DNA of 64,000 nucleotides from Carnegiea gigantea (Eukaryota; Streptophyta; Magnoliopsida; Caryophyllales; Cactaceae): contig JAKOGI010000007.1 in NCBI GenBank assembly GCA_029747015.1, positions 702,001 to 766,000 of the forward strand. The letters run 5' to 3'. Below, piece by piece: positions 1 through 11,944 of this stretch (positions within the stretch are counted from its first letter, which is position 1; every line of letters begins with the position of its first letter). The notes under the pieces were generated by a model. That model saw nothing but the letters and a program-made list of their open reading frames with translations, was not told the DNA's origin and ran no database searches. Both the position numbers and the translations under genes were made by a program.

Positions 1-149
1 GACAAGTGCAGCAACAAACCCTGGTGTGAACATCCAATTTAATGGTCGTACACCTTAGCCTTATCCTCGTACACGTTAGTCGTGGCATGCACCATACTTG
101 CAATGAAAAGTATCCAAGGAGATGGGCCATTCCTCATTCACTCCAAATC

Positions 150-363
150 ATGCGTTTAAGGAAGATGCTATCATCAAGCATCCACGCGTTGGAAGTATGC
201 GTTTGCATTTGTCGCATCAACTGTCACTCTCGGGAGCAACCTCGGAAAGGACTGAGGAGGAACCCCAGTGTTTACGTACGAACAAACCAACTCGGGATGC
301 ATATTTCTTACCCGCACACGAGATAATTCGAGGCTTTTACGTTTTCGGCCCGTGGAGGCATAG
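150..363 (+). pseudogene. Decayed LIKE-COV (DUF502) exon
   Basis: The sequence aligns with the penultimate coding exon of the LIKE-COV fragment at 25021-25237. Readable pieces include AIIKHPRV and, in another frame, YAFAF. Frameshifts and an in-frame stop break it. The 3' edge keeps a GGCATAG then GT splice donor, as in the better copy. LIKE-COV proteins are membrane proteins related to CONTINUOUS VASCULAR RING 1. The partner relic is 26864-27077. It has no coding capacity left. Confidence 0.7.
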
Positions 364-406
364 GTAAAACCTGTACGACACAACGCGATTAAGATTTCAC
401 AATAAG

Positions 407-658
407 TGTTCAAAGGTCATTTCACACTAAGTTTTTGTACTCCAACACATCTCCTCACGTGAGTGTATTTTGAGTTTAAAGCGTGGATGCTAGCTGCAAG
501 AACTCCTCTTACCTTTCGCAATAAATCAATATGTGGTTGTTAAGATTCGAACTCGAGATCTCTCGATTAGAAAGGCTCTGATACCATATTCAAATGCCAA
601 TTCAAAGAAAAACTTAAGCTTGTAGTTGAAAGTTCAGGAATAGATTTATACTCTAACA
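407..658 (-). mobile_element. 252-bp TRIM/SMART-like element, copy A
   Basis: The element is flanked by the 5-bp duplication ATAAG (402-406 and 659-663). Read on -, it has a TGTTAGAGTA-type LTR start, an LTR end just before a TGGTATCAGAGC primer-binding site complementary to initiator tRNA-Met (complement around 575-586), and a purine-rich stretch before the second LTR. The two LTRs are unequal, about 72 and 41 bp. It has no coding capacity. It sits just 3' of the LIKE-COV exon relic and is also present in copy B, so insertion preceded the duplication. Confidence 0.75.
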
Positions 659-718
659 ATAAGATACTTTTCAAACACTTTTGTGGCGTTTGATTGGATG
701 TAACGCATGTAATAGAAT

Positions 719-873
719 TGATTATGTAATGCAATCACTCATGTAATGTAATCAATTGATAATTATGTTACAATGTTTGTTTGTTTCTTATTATGTAATG
801 TAATGAATCTATATTAGGTGATATATATGCTAAAACATATACACACACATACATATATATACACACACGCACA

Positions 874-910
<37 letters not shown>

Positions 911-1056
911 ATTATGTATGCAATCACTCATGTAATGTAATCAATTGATAATTATGTTACAATGTTTGTTTGTTTCTTATTATGTAATGTAATGAATCTA
1001 TATTAGGTGATATATATGCTAAAACATATACACACACATACATATATATACACACA

Positions 1057-1104
<48 letters not shown>
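719..1104. repeat. 190-bp direct repeat with (AT)n tracts
   Basis: About 150 bp beginning GATTATGTAATG occurs at 719-868 and again at about 909-1058, each copy followed by AC/AT-rich dinucleotide runs (about 875-906 and 1059-1104). Copy B has a single instance (27433-27582), so the tandem step is specific to copy A. Reading frames here are only Tyr-Ile repeats from (TA)n. Confidence 0.8.
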
Positions 1105-1110
<6 letters not shown>

Positions 1111-1524
1111 CATATCAAGATTTATGTGCCATTTCAGTAACTTTTGTGTTGTAGAAGAAGCTGTGGATAACAAAAGTGCAAAAGAAATATAATTATATAG
1201 ATTTGCATTTAATGAAAATCAAAAAATATTTATGTTATAACGTATACGAGAAAGTATAAACAAATTGACAAATACATACAGATTTAATGTGGTTCACTAA
1301 CAATGTATTAACTACGTCCACAGGTAGAAGAGAGGGATGGTTTTATTCATCCGATGATGTTGGAATACAGAGATACCGTGCTAGGTTTGTAAAAAGGGGG
1401 CAAAGAAAACAGATTGAAGGCATTCTAATAATTTCTTAAAATAATAAAATAGGGGAAAAAAGCGAGTATAAAGCACAGACAGAGTGAGATGATGCCCATT
1501 ATTATTGTGTGAATCCAATTGTGA

Positions 1525-2765
<1,241 letters not shown>

Positions 2766-4620
2766 AAAATTGTGACGGAAATTGATGTTTCCGTCAAAAA
2801 TTTTTGGCGTGTTCAGCCAAAAACTCCGTCAAAAAATAGAAAACCCATTAACTTCACAGTTCTGACGGACAACCTACTCGGTCAAAATTTTCCGTCAAAA
2901 AATGTTCTGATGGGACGGCAGTCCATCAAAATTTTTGTACCACAGTAATACTAACGGGGTGTCAGTCCAATTCAGTATGTTCTGTCACTAGGAGTTTTGA
3001 CGGCACGTCAGTCCATTAAAATTTCTCCGTCAGTAGTTTTGACGGGTCGGTCGAAATGACCATTTTGACCAACGGTTTCTTGACGGGCGTTACTTCTGTC
3101 AAAAAGTCTGTTACGTAACTAATTTAACTGAATTTGTTTGTTGATCGACAGTACTTAAATTAGAAATGCTAGAGTAGAAAAATAATGTGAGCTCAATTTT
3201 GACGGATTTTTTGATGATCGTCGTCTCAAAATTGTGACGGAAATTGATGCTTCCGTCAAAATTTTTGACGGGTTCAGCCAAAAAGCCCGTCAAAAATTTC
3301 GATTAGAAAACCCATTGATTTCGCAGTTCTGACGGACAACCTAATCGATCAAAATCTCCGTCAAAAAATATTCTAATGGGCAGTCCGTCAAATTTTTCGT
3401 CACAGTAATACTGATGGGTGTCAGTCCGTCAGTATGTTCTGTCTACTAGGAATTTTGACGGCATGTCAGTCCGCCAAAATAGTCCTTACGTTCATATCGT
3501 ATTTGTCCTTTGTCCATTGATTATGTGTTAAGTAATTGAACAATTTCTATTATGTTTTTTGATTGTGTGTTGAAACTATGTATGTACTTTTAGAACAATT
3601 CTAATAATGCGACTGTATATTAATTTTAGGATTCTATTACGTAACTAATTTTACTGAATTCGTTTGTTGACGTGCTTTGACACTAGAATAGGAAAATAAT
3701 GTGAGCTCAATTTTGACAGATTTTTTGATGACCGTCGTCTAAAATTGTGACGGAAATTGATGCTTCCATCAAAATTTTTGACGGGTTCAACCAAAAAGCC
3801 CGTCAAGAATTTCGATCAGAAAATTGACTTCACAGTTCTGACGAACAACCTAAACGGTCAAAATTTTCCGTCAAAAAATGTTCTGATAGGTAGGGGTGTC
3901 AAAGTCGGTTAACCGGATTTTCAGTTAACCGAAAATTGGTTAACTGGCTTTTCGGTTCGGAGAAAATGCGACCGGTTAACCGAAAATCGGTTAACCGAAA
4001 AATTCGGTTCGGCCAAAAGCCGAACCGTAAACCGAACCAAAATATCCGGTTAACTGAAAATTTAGTTCGGTTTACGTTTAACCGAATCTTGCACACCTAA
4101 ATTTCCTTTTTTTTTGGTTTTTTTCCCTATGAATCCCCTATTTTTTATTTTTTTAAAAAAAATCGGTTCCGTTCGGTTAACCATGGTTAACCGAAATTTT
4201 TTGAGCCCGGAACCGAAACCGAACCGTGAATCGGAAAAAAAACCGGTTCGGTTAACCCAACCGCATATTTAAAGAAAATTGATTAGGTTAACCGATTTCT
4301 CGGTTTAGTTTTTCCGATTTTTCGGTTTGGTTTTCAGTTTTCGGTTTTTTTTTTTGCTCACCCCTACTGATAGGACAGCAGTCCGTCGAAATTTTCGTCA
4401 CAGTAATACTGATGGTGTCAGTTTGTCAGTATGCTCTGTAGGAATTTTGACTGCATGTCACTCCGTCAAAATTTTTCCGTCAGTATTTTTGGCCGTTAGT
4501 CGAAATGACCATTTCGACCAACGATTTATTGATGAAAAGATGGCATTTTTTGGGGCATATATGTTTAGAAAACTAGAGGAGATGAATATATCACCGTCAG
4601 AGCTTGCAAAGAGGCGATGT
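2766..4620. repeat. GACGG-rich tandem array, copy A
   Basis: A unit of about 0.47-0.5 kb starting AAAATTGTGACGGAAATTGA occurs three times, at about 2766, 3232 and 3736. The units are full of short inverted motifs CCGTCAAAA / TTTTGACGG and CAGTCCGTCA. The third unit is split by a hAT MITE. Dense short inverted motifs resemble subterminal repeats of CACTA or Mutator-type DNA transposons, but no terminal inverted repeat or transposase was found, so the class is unresolved. Confidence 0.7.
3891..4366. mobile_element. hAT-type MITE, copy A
   Basis: A 476-bp insertion with terminal inverted repeats TAGGGGTG / CACCCCTA, flanked by the exact 8-bp duplication CTGATAGG (3883-3890 and 4367-4374). An 8-bp duplication is diagnostic of hAT elements. 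The interior is made of GGTTAACCGAAAA / TTCGGTTAACC inverted motifs and has no coding capacity. The same insertion with the same duplication is in copy B. Confidence 0.9.
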
Positions 4621-5040
4621 ACATCTTTAATTAAATATAATTAAGAGAATTAATGTTAAATTTTTATATAAATTGGGCCTTAAACAAGCAATTCATGTAT
4701 GAGGTTCCAATTCAAAACTAATTGGCAATAAACAGAGTAACTTAGAAGCTTATTTATATACTTAAGCCATTTTATTTTATTAATATAGGACAACACCCAC
4801 TTTTATACTCCACCAATTTAATAACGGAGTTTGATTGTAAGCAAAGGACTTAGAATTTATTTCAACAAATTAGGGTAACAAAAGGGCTAATTAACTTCAA
4901 TAAGCGCAATTTAATGATCATGCCGTCCCTCTACCTCAAGTATAACAGCCATCCACCAACTGTTACTCAACTGCCACTTGACCTTAAACTAACTAACTTA
5001 ATTAATTCTTTTTTATGAGAACTGGGATCAATCGAGAATC
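4621..5040. other. Non-coding AT-rich interval
   Basis: No gene or recognisable element is visible. It is shared with copy B (about 31150-31560) and ends at the insertion site of the 537-bp TRIM. Confidence 0.6.
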
Positions 5041-5577
5041 TGTTGAAGTATGAAAGTGGGTATTGCCCCTTTTAATAAAATTTAAAGAATATGATAGTCG
5101 GTGTTATTCCACATTGATGAAATTAAAGGGCTTGAGCATGTATATAAGCTTGTAAGTTACTCCACCCATGGCCAATTGGTTTTGGGATGGAACCTTATTT
5201 GAGCTTATGTGCATGACTCGTTGTTGAAAGTCCAATTAATATAAAAATTTAACATGGTATTAGAGCGGATTGCTCGATCTTGATTTGTCACCGTTCCCGT
5301 TTGATTAAAATTGTGTGCACATGTTGGACCTTGTTAGTAGTCCACACGTGAGGGGGCGTGTTAGAGTATGAAAGTGGGTATTGTCCCATATTGATAAAAT
5401 TCAAAGAATATGATAGTGGGTGTTATCCCACATTGATGAAATTAAAGGGCTTGAGCATGTATATAAGCTTGTAAGTTACTCCACCCATGGCCAATTGGTT
5501 TTGGGATGGAACCTTATTTGAGCTTGTATGTATGACTCTTTGTTAATTACCCAATTGATATAAAAAAAAATTTAACA
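5041..5577 (+). mobile_element. 537-bp TRIM retrotransposon
   Basis: This is a complete terminal-repeat retrotransposon in miniature. The target duplication GAATC lies at 5036-5040 and 5578-5582. The 5' LTR is 5041-5254 (TGTTGAAG...TTTAACA), the primer-binding site TGGTATTAGAGC is 5255-5266 (initiator tRNA-Met type), a short internal region ends in a purine tract GTGAGGGGGCG (5348-5358), and the 3' LTR is 5359-5577 (TGTTAGAG...TTTAACA). It has no open reading frame. Copy B has the empty site with a single GAATC, so it inserted after the duplication. A related fragment on - lies at 38165-38375. Confidence 0.92.
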
Positions 5578-5582
5578 GAATC

Positions 5583-8500
5583 TCCAATTATATAGTTCTT
5601 GCCTTCTTGTATGATTTAAAATTTTCTAACCAAAAAAAAAGATTAAAAATTTAATTTTAGTATATCGGGTGGTATTTGATTTGTAATTAATGAAGTTTTG
5701 ATTGTTCGTGAGATGTGAATGAAGTTTTGATTTGTAGTTAAAACTAAAATTTTGGAAAAAAAATAAAGTTATAAATATCATACCGATCATCATATCATTT
5801 TTCATTGGAATAAGACAAATTAGATTTATGTACCATTGTATCAGGCACGTACCACTATTTAATTTCAAAAAATTTAAAGAATTAAATTACAAAAATTAGA
5901 AATTTTAGTGTATTAAGTGGTATTGATCGAAAATATCAATACAACTCCGTATTTGACGGTACAAAGCGGTATTGGCTGGTACAACACGGAACAATCGCTT
6001 GCACCGTTTCTTGAATGTTCACGTTTGAATGGGTTTAAAGAACACAAATAACGAGATTATTGACTTGAATTATATATTATTGGTTCATACAAGACAGAAC
6101 CTCTCAGTATAGGTTTAATTTTTATTCAAGAAGAATAAGTGTCAAACTATTTAAATTAGAGCTATATTGTATGCATATAAATATGTAAATAAGATTTCCA
6201 GGTATAACTAAGTATAACATATTTCTGGGAGAAGAACCGTCTTTATATTTATAGGTATAAGACTATCTATATGCATTTAAATTATTAAAAATATATTTAA
6301 AATGGAATTTTTATTTAGCGTTGTTGCGTTTTTATAGTTAGTCATGCCATAATAACTTAAACATATTTCTTTAATACTCTAATGCCACAACATGTATGGA
6401 GTAATCCCAAATCAATGATGGTGCTTTTACATTCTCGAATAGTCCAATATTATTAATTGATGTAAATACTAAACTTTGTTAGAAGGATCATCACTCCAAT
6501 TGTCCAATATTATGTGGTCACTGATTGAAATCCAGTCTATTTTATCGCATTGCTTGCCAATTAAATGACGAACTATTTTCTTTGATGCCCCAAAAGAGAA
6601 AAAAAAAAAGGGCGGCCATCCAATATTTTAAATATTGAAAGTGAAGCATTTTCTAAAATTTTGCTAGCTAGCAGTGGTTTAGTGGAAGATTTCTGCTTAT
6701 GTGATGTTTTATTCAATTTTATATATGTCTCTTACTTTGTCATATTCTAATGACTGATATTACCGTACGTATTTGTTCTCATTTCTTAATATAATTGAGC
6801 TTCCATCTGGTGTAATCGATGCATCATATTAACTGACTTAGACTTTAACTGTGAGGTGAAATACATAGATAAGTCGATGTTGCATTTAAGAGTCAGACAG
6901 GGAAAGTCAAGAGGAATAATGAATAGGAGAACATGCGGAAGCAAATAGAAGAGGGAACATGACCCATGGGGAGGAGGACAATGAAGATCATGTAAGACTA
7001 CCGTTCTCATGCCCACCCTCCTCCCGAAAAAGCAAGGTCATCTTCCACCCACATTCTTTTACGCCATCTGTTATATATCTTAGAATTATTTTAAGTGTGA
7101 TTTATTAAACAGAGTTATAGTTTACTAAAACTAATGAAATAATTGTTCTCTGTTCTTTTTTGGGGGCGGTTGTGTGGCCTAAAGTTTGATTATATGTTGT
7201 TAACCTTAATCATCGTACAATCTATTCTCCTATAGTCATGAATGGGAAAAAAAATTGCATGGACATTTTTTCTGAAAGCTCTGTATTTAAATTTAGGTCT
7301 TGTTATTTGGAGGATGCTTGAAATTATGTTCAGCTTATAGGGTTTCTACTCCAATAATATTCGTTATATTTATCTATAATGATCTCTACTACTTTTAGAT
7401 GTGTTCTACATATTGCACTATCATGTATAAGAAATAGCTGAATTTTTGACATGTAATATTTAATGTCTTTGCCTTGCAAAAAAGAGAGATTTGGGATTTG
7501 CTTCTAGCTTAATATAAATAAGTTAAAATTGAAACAGAAATTTATTTTAAGCTGACATCAACGTAATTAAAACGAAAATAGTATAAAGGATTTTATTTTT
7601 AGAGGCTAAATCAAGAGCAAAAAAAATCTATTTTAATCTATAATCATTATTTGCAAACTGTTGTGTCTAATTTACTGATTCTAGTCAAATTTGTGTTTAA
7701 CAAGTATGCTAATACTGTTTTGGAAAGAGTCAAATTAATGAAAGTTAATTTTGATAAACTTGTGAATTTAAGAATCAAATGTGAGAGCTTAAAGATGGAA
7801 TTTGGTGAGTTGAGAGCTTAAAGATGGAATTTGGTGAGTTTGGGATCTCTTTTAGATTCAATGCAATATTATGACTATATTGTATCATAAAAAATATGAA
7901 AAAAATGTATTAAAAAATTAGAGCACAAATTCGACGAATATTAGTTGTACAACATAATGTAGTTCAACACCCCATGATTTGAACCCTGGCTCCACCCCTG
8001 TTTTTTGGGGGGGGGGGGAATCATATATGCTGATGGTAGTCTGACAATTATCACATGTATTTATTTATTTTCCTTTTGCTTTGCTAAATTTTAGGTTTAT
8101 TGGTAATAATTGATATAAAATTTCCATTAAATTTCAATAGGAAATTTAAGAATCAAGTTTGACTTTGTTGTCAATTGATTATTGAAAAAATAATCAAAGC
8201 ACTATTGTTTATAATAACTTTGAGTATCAAAAGTTCGCTAATTCAAAATTATAATTACTTACTAACTCTTTTAAATTGTAAGGTTTGCCAATTGAATTTT
8301 TTTCTTTTTACATGAATTATATAAGCATTAAAAAAAAGGGATAGAGTATGGAATTTGCACTACTTTTAATTATTCCCTTTGTCTCATAGACTCATAGTCA
8401 TTATCAAATATAGGAAGAAGGTGATAAACTTTAAATCTAGGGTAAGACCGTTACATCAAATCTCCTATATGTCATCCATTGGTTGATTTTTTGTTGTATT

Positions 8501-9000
8501 GGATTGTGAAAAATAAATTTTAAATGAATTTATATTGTTCATAGGTATTTTCAATCAAAAGAACTACTAAATGTATTTAGAAAAGCAAACTTTGACAATA
8601 TTATGGAATATGGACTAGAGAAATAATGATCTTTGGCATTAAGAATGAAGGGACTAGAACTAGTACATAGGTTGGATCGGGGCAACCCACCCAGTTGAAC
8701 CAAGGATTAATGGATCAAAGCTAGTGGACTAACACCGCTTGGTTTGACGATTTTAGTGGATGGGGCATAGCGGGTAGGGTCGTGGTTTGGGCGCTTCAAT
8801 TATTTTAGTTGCACTATAACATTATTAAAATTTGTTTCACTTGAAAGTCACCCTATATCGCAAAAAAGGGGGGATTAGATTTGAAGTGAGACAGATATGA
8901 TGAACTTGACTTGAACCGGCCTAGGCCACAGCTCTAGAAGGAAGTATATTTCAGTTTGCTCAAACAATCTTAGCCAAATCCTTCCCCCCCCCCAAAAAAA
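5583..9000. other. AT-rich intergenic DNA upstream of CRRSP copy A
   Basis: No supported gene. It is mostly collinear with 31565-36170, except that about 6592-7440 is replaced in copy B by about 2 kb of other sequence (32574-34625). It includes poly-A runs and a short self-repeat near 7790-7840. It is the distal promoter region of the CRRSP gene. Confidence 0.55.
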
Positions 9001-9021
9001 AGGAAAAAGAAAAACCCCCTC

Positions 9022-9029
9022 TATATAAA
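9022..9029 (+). promoter_or_regulatory. TATA box of CRRSP copy A
   Basis: TATATAAA lies 83 bp upstream of the chosen ATG. Transcription would start around 9050-9060, giving a purine-rich leader of about 55 bases. The same box and spacing occur upstream of the second gene (36194-36201). Confidence 0.7.
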
Positions 9030-9111
9030 GCCATCAAGTTTGCAGCACACTCGAACAACCCAACTCACAAATAGACCAGGAAAGGAAAGAGAGGAAAAAG
9101 AAAAAACCCTC

Positions 9112-9969
9112 ATGGCTTCATCTTTTCATTTCGCAGTTGCAAATCTGGTGCTATTTTTCGTGCTTGCTTGCTCTCAAATGGATCCCCAGGGTCATTACTG
9201 TAACCCGCGCTCGAGCATACCCCCTGGTAGTCCGGTCTCAACCAACATAAACAACGTGCTAGCCGCGATGATCCGTGCATCCCAAGTGAATAATGGGTTC
9301 AGTGCCTTATCGGCTGGCATCGGCGCGAACACTGTCTATGGGCTGGCCAATTGCCGGGGAGATCTAAATATACGTCAGTATTGTCTTCCATGCATCCAAG
9401 ACGCGGTCCAACAGATCCAAAGGAGATGCCCCGGCACATCCGATGCTCAAATCTGGTACAATAAATGCATCGTCCGGTATAGCCAGGAGAACTTCTTTGG
9501 CACATTTGATGCCTCACGTGAAGTACTCCATCGGAACGTTGCTAATTACAGGGACCCCCAATCCTTGTTTAGTGCGTTGGGGCCACTATTTAATAACATC
9601 ATTAACAGAGTTGTTGCTCCTGCCAACAATGGAATGGTCAAAGCGCAGGCAGCCCTGCCAGGCCGTGTCACTTTATATGGGGGAGCCCTATGCACGGGGG
9701 ACCTGAGACCTGTTGTGTGTACTCTGTGCTTGCGTGCTGCGGTTAGGCGGTTCTATAATTTCTGCAAACCCAGACAGGGTTGTAGGGTGTTCCTGAGTAG
9801 CTGCTTTGCCAGGTACGAGATCTACCCCTTCACAGCCTCCGTTGACGCTGGGTTTAAGAAAATTCCCGGCCAAGCTATAGAGAAGTTGATCAGGGATGAG
9901 TTTGGGCAAGCAAAACAAGTTAATAATACGCTCACATCCGGGAAATCTATGATGATTTCATCCTTTTAA
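9112..9969 (+). CDS. Cysteine-rich repeat secretory protein (two DUF26 domains), copy A
   Basis: An intact single-exon gene of 285 residues. Residues 1-22 form a signal peptide (MASSFHF, then a hydrophobic run to ACSQ). Domain 1 spans about 28-132 with cysteines at 30, 81, 91, 94, 106 and 119 and the WYNKCIVRYS signature. Domain 2 spans about 146-240 with cysteines 194, 203, 206, 218, 224 and 231. There is no transmembrane segment after domain 2 and no kinase, so it is a secreted CRRSP rather than a plasmodesmal PDLP or a cysteine-rich receptor kinase. The family includes ginkbilobin-like lectins with antifungal activity; an apoplastic defence role is inferred. Domain 2 has the usual C-X8-C-X2-C, domain 1 has C-X9-C-X2-C. 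The ATG at 9112 was chosen because it begins the signal peptide and matches the second gene; an in-frame upstream extension lacks ATG. It is about 81% identical to the 36284-37141 product. Confidence 0.93.
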   Translation: MASSFHFAVANLVLFFVLACSQMDPQGHYCNPRSSIPPGSPVSTNINNVLAAMIRASQVNNGFSALSAGIGANTVYGLANCRGDLNIRQYCLPCIQDAVQQIQRRCPGTSDAQIWYNKCIVRYSQENFFGTFDASREVLHRNVANYRDPQSLFSALGPLFNNIINRVVAPANNGMVKAQAALPGRVTLYGGALCTGDLRPVVCTLCLRAAVRRFYNFCKPRQGCRVFLSSCFARYEIYPFTASVDAGFKKIPGQAIEKLIRDEFGQAKQVNNTLTSGKSMMISSF

Positions 9970-10187
9970 AACTGGAAATGTGGGTATTTCCTTAATGTAC
10001 TAAACAATGCATGCAGTGTACATGCAGCCTACGAATCCATATACTTCTATGTATGTTGTGTGTTAAATAATGTGTGCATATACGCACGCTATCTTTTATG
10101 AATGTATAATATGATGCGATCTGAGAGTGGCTAGTCTACGAATAATGAAACTGCTGTTTGTAAGATCAATCTCATTATCTCAACAAT

Positions 10188-10260
10188 TTGTTGTCATCTA
10201 GCGCGCGGTTAGGATCTGGTTCTCCATCAAGAGACACGGATTTTATTCCCGGCAACGAAA
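10188..10260 (+). pseudogene. Degenerate tRNA-Glu relic, copy A
   Basis: The sequence aligns end to end with the tRNA-Glu at 26092-26163. It keeps GGTTAGGAT, TTCCCGGCAACG and most of the acceptor arm. The anticodon loop and several stem positions are changed, so it should not fold as a functional tRNA. It starts about 219 bases after the CRRSP stop codon. Confidence 0.7.
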
Positions 10261-10544
10261 ATTGCGTTCTTATTTTTCAGCATCCTGCCAAACTGGAATC
10301 TGTTTCGTTGCTTCTCCTGTACAAAGTACTAGGTGCATAACTACAAAAACAATGGCTACATCTCTGGATCTCCAGCAAACTTCCCTCTGTGTGTGTGTGT
10401 TTTCCCCTCTTTTCGGTGTCCTTTGCCGTAAATCTCAGAACCAAAATTGATAAACAATTGATTATCACCCAAAAAAAAATAAAAAAAAATCTAAAAGGCT
10501 AAGCTTTTTAGGCACTGGACAAATGAAAGAAATGCCGTGTGCTA

Positions 10545-11260
10545 AGGTACACTGGCCACAAGAACATGGTTACAAGGGAACTCTTGTCCACAATTACATG
10601 CAGCAAATGTCATTAACCAAAGCAGCTTTCCTTTCTCAAATCGGCATGTAAAAGCCTTGCACCACAATGAAAGAAGCTTTCAACAAAATATAATTTCCCC
10701 TTTGAATCCAGTCTAGATCAGTCTCTGTACCTCATTCATATACACACGCGCGCACACACATATATAATTCCCCCTGAATGCACCGACATTCCACGTTGCG
10801 AACTAAACTGAGTCACTGGAAGCTAGCAAAAAATCCTGCTAATAGGTAACGACCACTGCTTCCGAAATGTAGAGGAGAAGGGAGAGATTGAGAGAATCCC
10901 ATATATGTCCCTGCAAACGGAAGAATCCAGGGGATAAGGAATCAGAAAAAGCTCACATGACAATCGGATAGCCAGACACAATTAATCAAGGGGGAAATGA
11001 GGGAATTAAAAAATGAATATATAAAATAGCACAAACTCAGTATGACATTACAAAAACTGTGGAAAAGGACCAGCTCTTTCTAAAAAAGGCCAAGCATTGA
11101 TTCCCCAAAAACCAAAGGCCTTGAAAAACTGAAGAAACTTATCTGTTACGGAAAAGATAAAAATTAAATCGAGTGTGGTTTATGTGGAAGCAAAAAGGAT
11201 ATAAATACTCAAGAAAACTAACAAGAACAGCAAAGAGGGGGGCGGGGGGCAATTTTTAAT
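10545..11260. repeat. Post-tRNA repeat unit, D1
   Basis: Non-coding sequence that recurs after other tRNA-Glu copies. Its first part (to about 10860) matches 17098-17335, 26165-26290 and 45940-46230. Its second part (about 11040-11260) matches about 46680-46900. Shared landmarks are CAAAATATA and TTGCACCA. It appears to be the ancestral downstream flank of the CRRSP cluster. Confidence 0.65.
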
Positions 11261-11924
11261 GTTGAAACCCAAGTTGGTAGAAAATCATAGGCGGCAAGCA
11301 TGAATCCACTAGAATCGTGAGAATATACAACAATTTCAAGGATCATACAAGCAACAATGATATCAAATGAAAAGAGACAAAAGATATCAAACGGCATGAC
11401 AACTCAACGAAATCAATACAACAAAAATTCTCATTAACTCTCTCACTATAATGTAAAATAGAAAAATGAAAATAGCCCTCAAGGAGCTCTAAACATTCAC
11501 TAAACCACCACCCCAAATACCAGTCACTAGTGACCAACTTGTAAAAAGCCCAAATGAAACCCTCAATGGAGGAGGAGAAGGTCCAAGCCAAGTCATAGAT
11601 AAACCAACTAACGACTCATAAAGAATAAACCCATCATCTTCCAAGACATCACAAGCAACCAGAGCATCACGCAGAAGCAACACCAAGAGAAGCAAAGTAA
11701 TTGAGAGGACACAAGTAGACACGGGCCTCTCAGGAGCACCAAAGATGATCTCTTGATCGAATAATTGTCCCGGGGGGGGCGCAAAAAAGCACCAAACCTG
11801 AAGCAACAGAACTGGAACTTCCGTGATGAGCAAATTTCAGCCATAGCAAACAAGCCGAACATACTGAAAACATAAGTGAGATGGACTGGGCTTGGGCCAC
11901 ATGGAAATGTGACGAAGACTTGAT
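11261..11924. other. Unassigned interval
   Basis: Open frames on - between 11343 and 11862 overlap in different frames and match no family I recognise. No repeat structure is visible except a short G run near 11772. It contains the junction between the CRRSP flank and the Helitron relic. Confidence 0.4.
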
Positions 11925-11944
11925 AGTGGCTTTGTGGGGCTATC

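Noticed and set aside
1007..1192. Open frames rich in alternating Tyr-Ile (also 1683-1877 and 27495-27747)
   Set aside because: They are translations of (AT)n microsatellites, not genes.
9040..9111. In-frame extension of the first CRRSP protein upstream of 9112
   Set aside because: It starts at TTG, lies in the leader just after the TATA box, and would bury the signal peptide; the second gene has no such extension.
11343..11862. Overlapping open frames on - downstream of CRRSP copy A
   Set aside because: Three different frames overlap, with no domain, and no counterpart is readable in the related flank at 46-47 kb.
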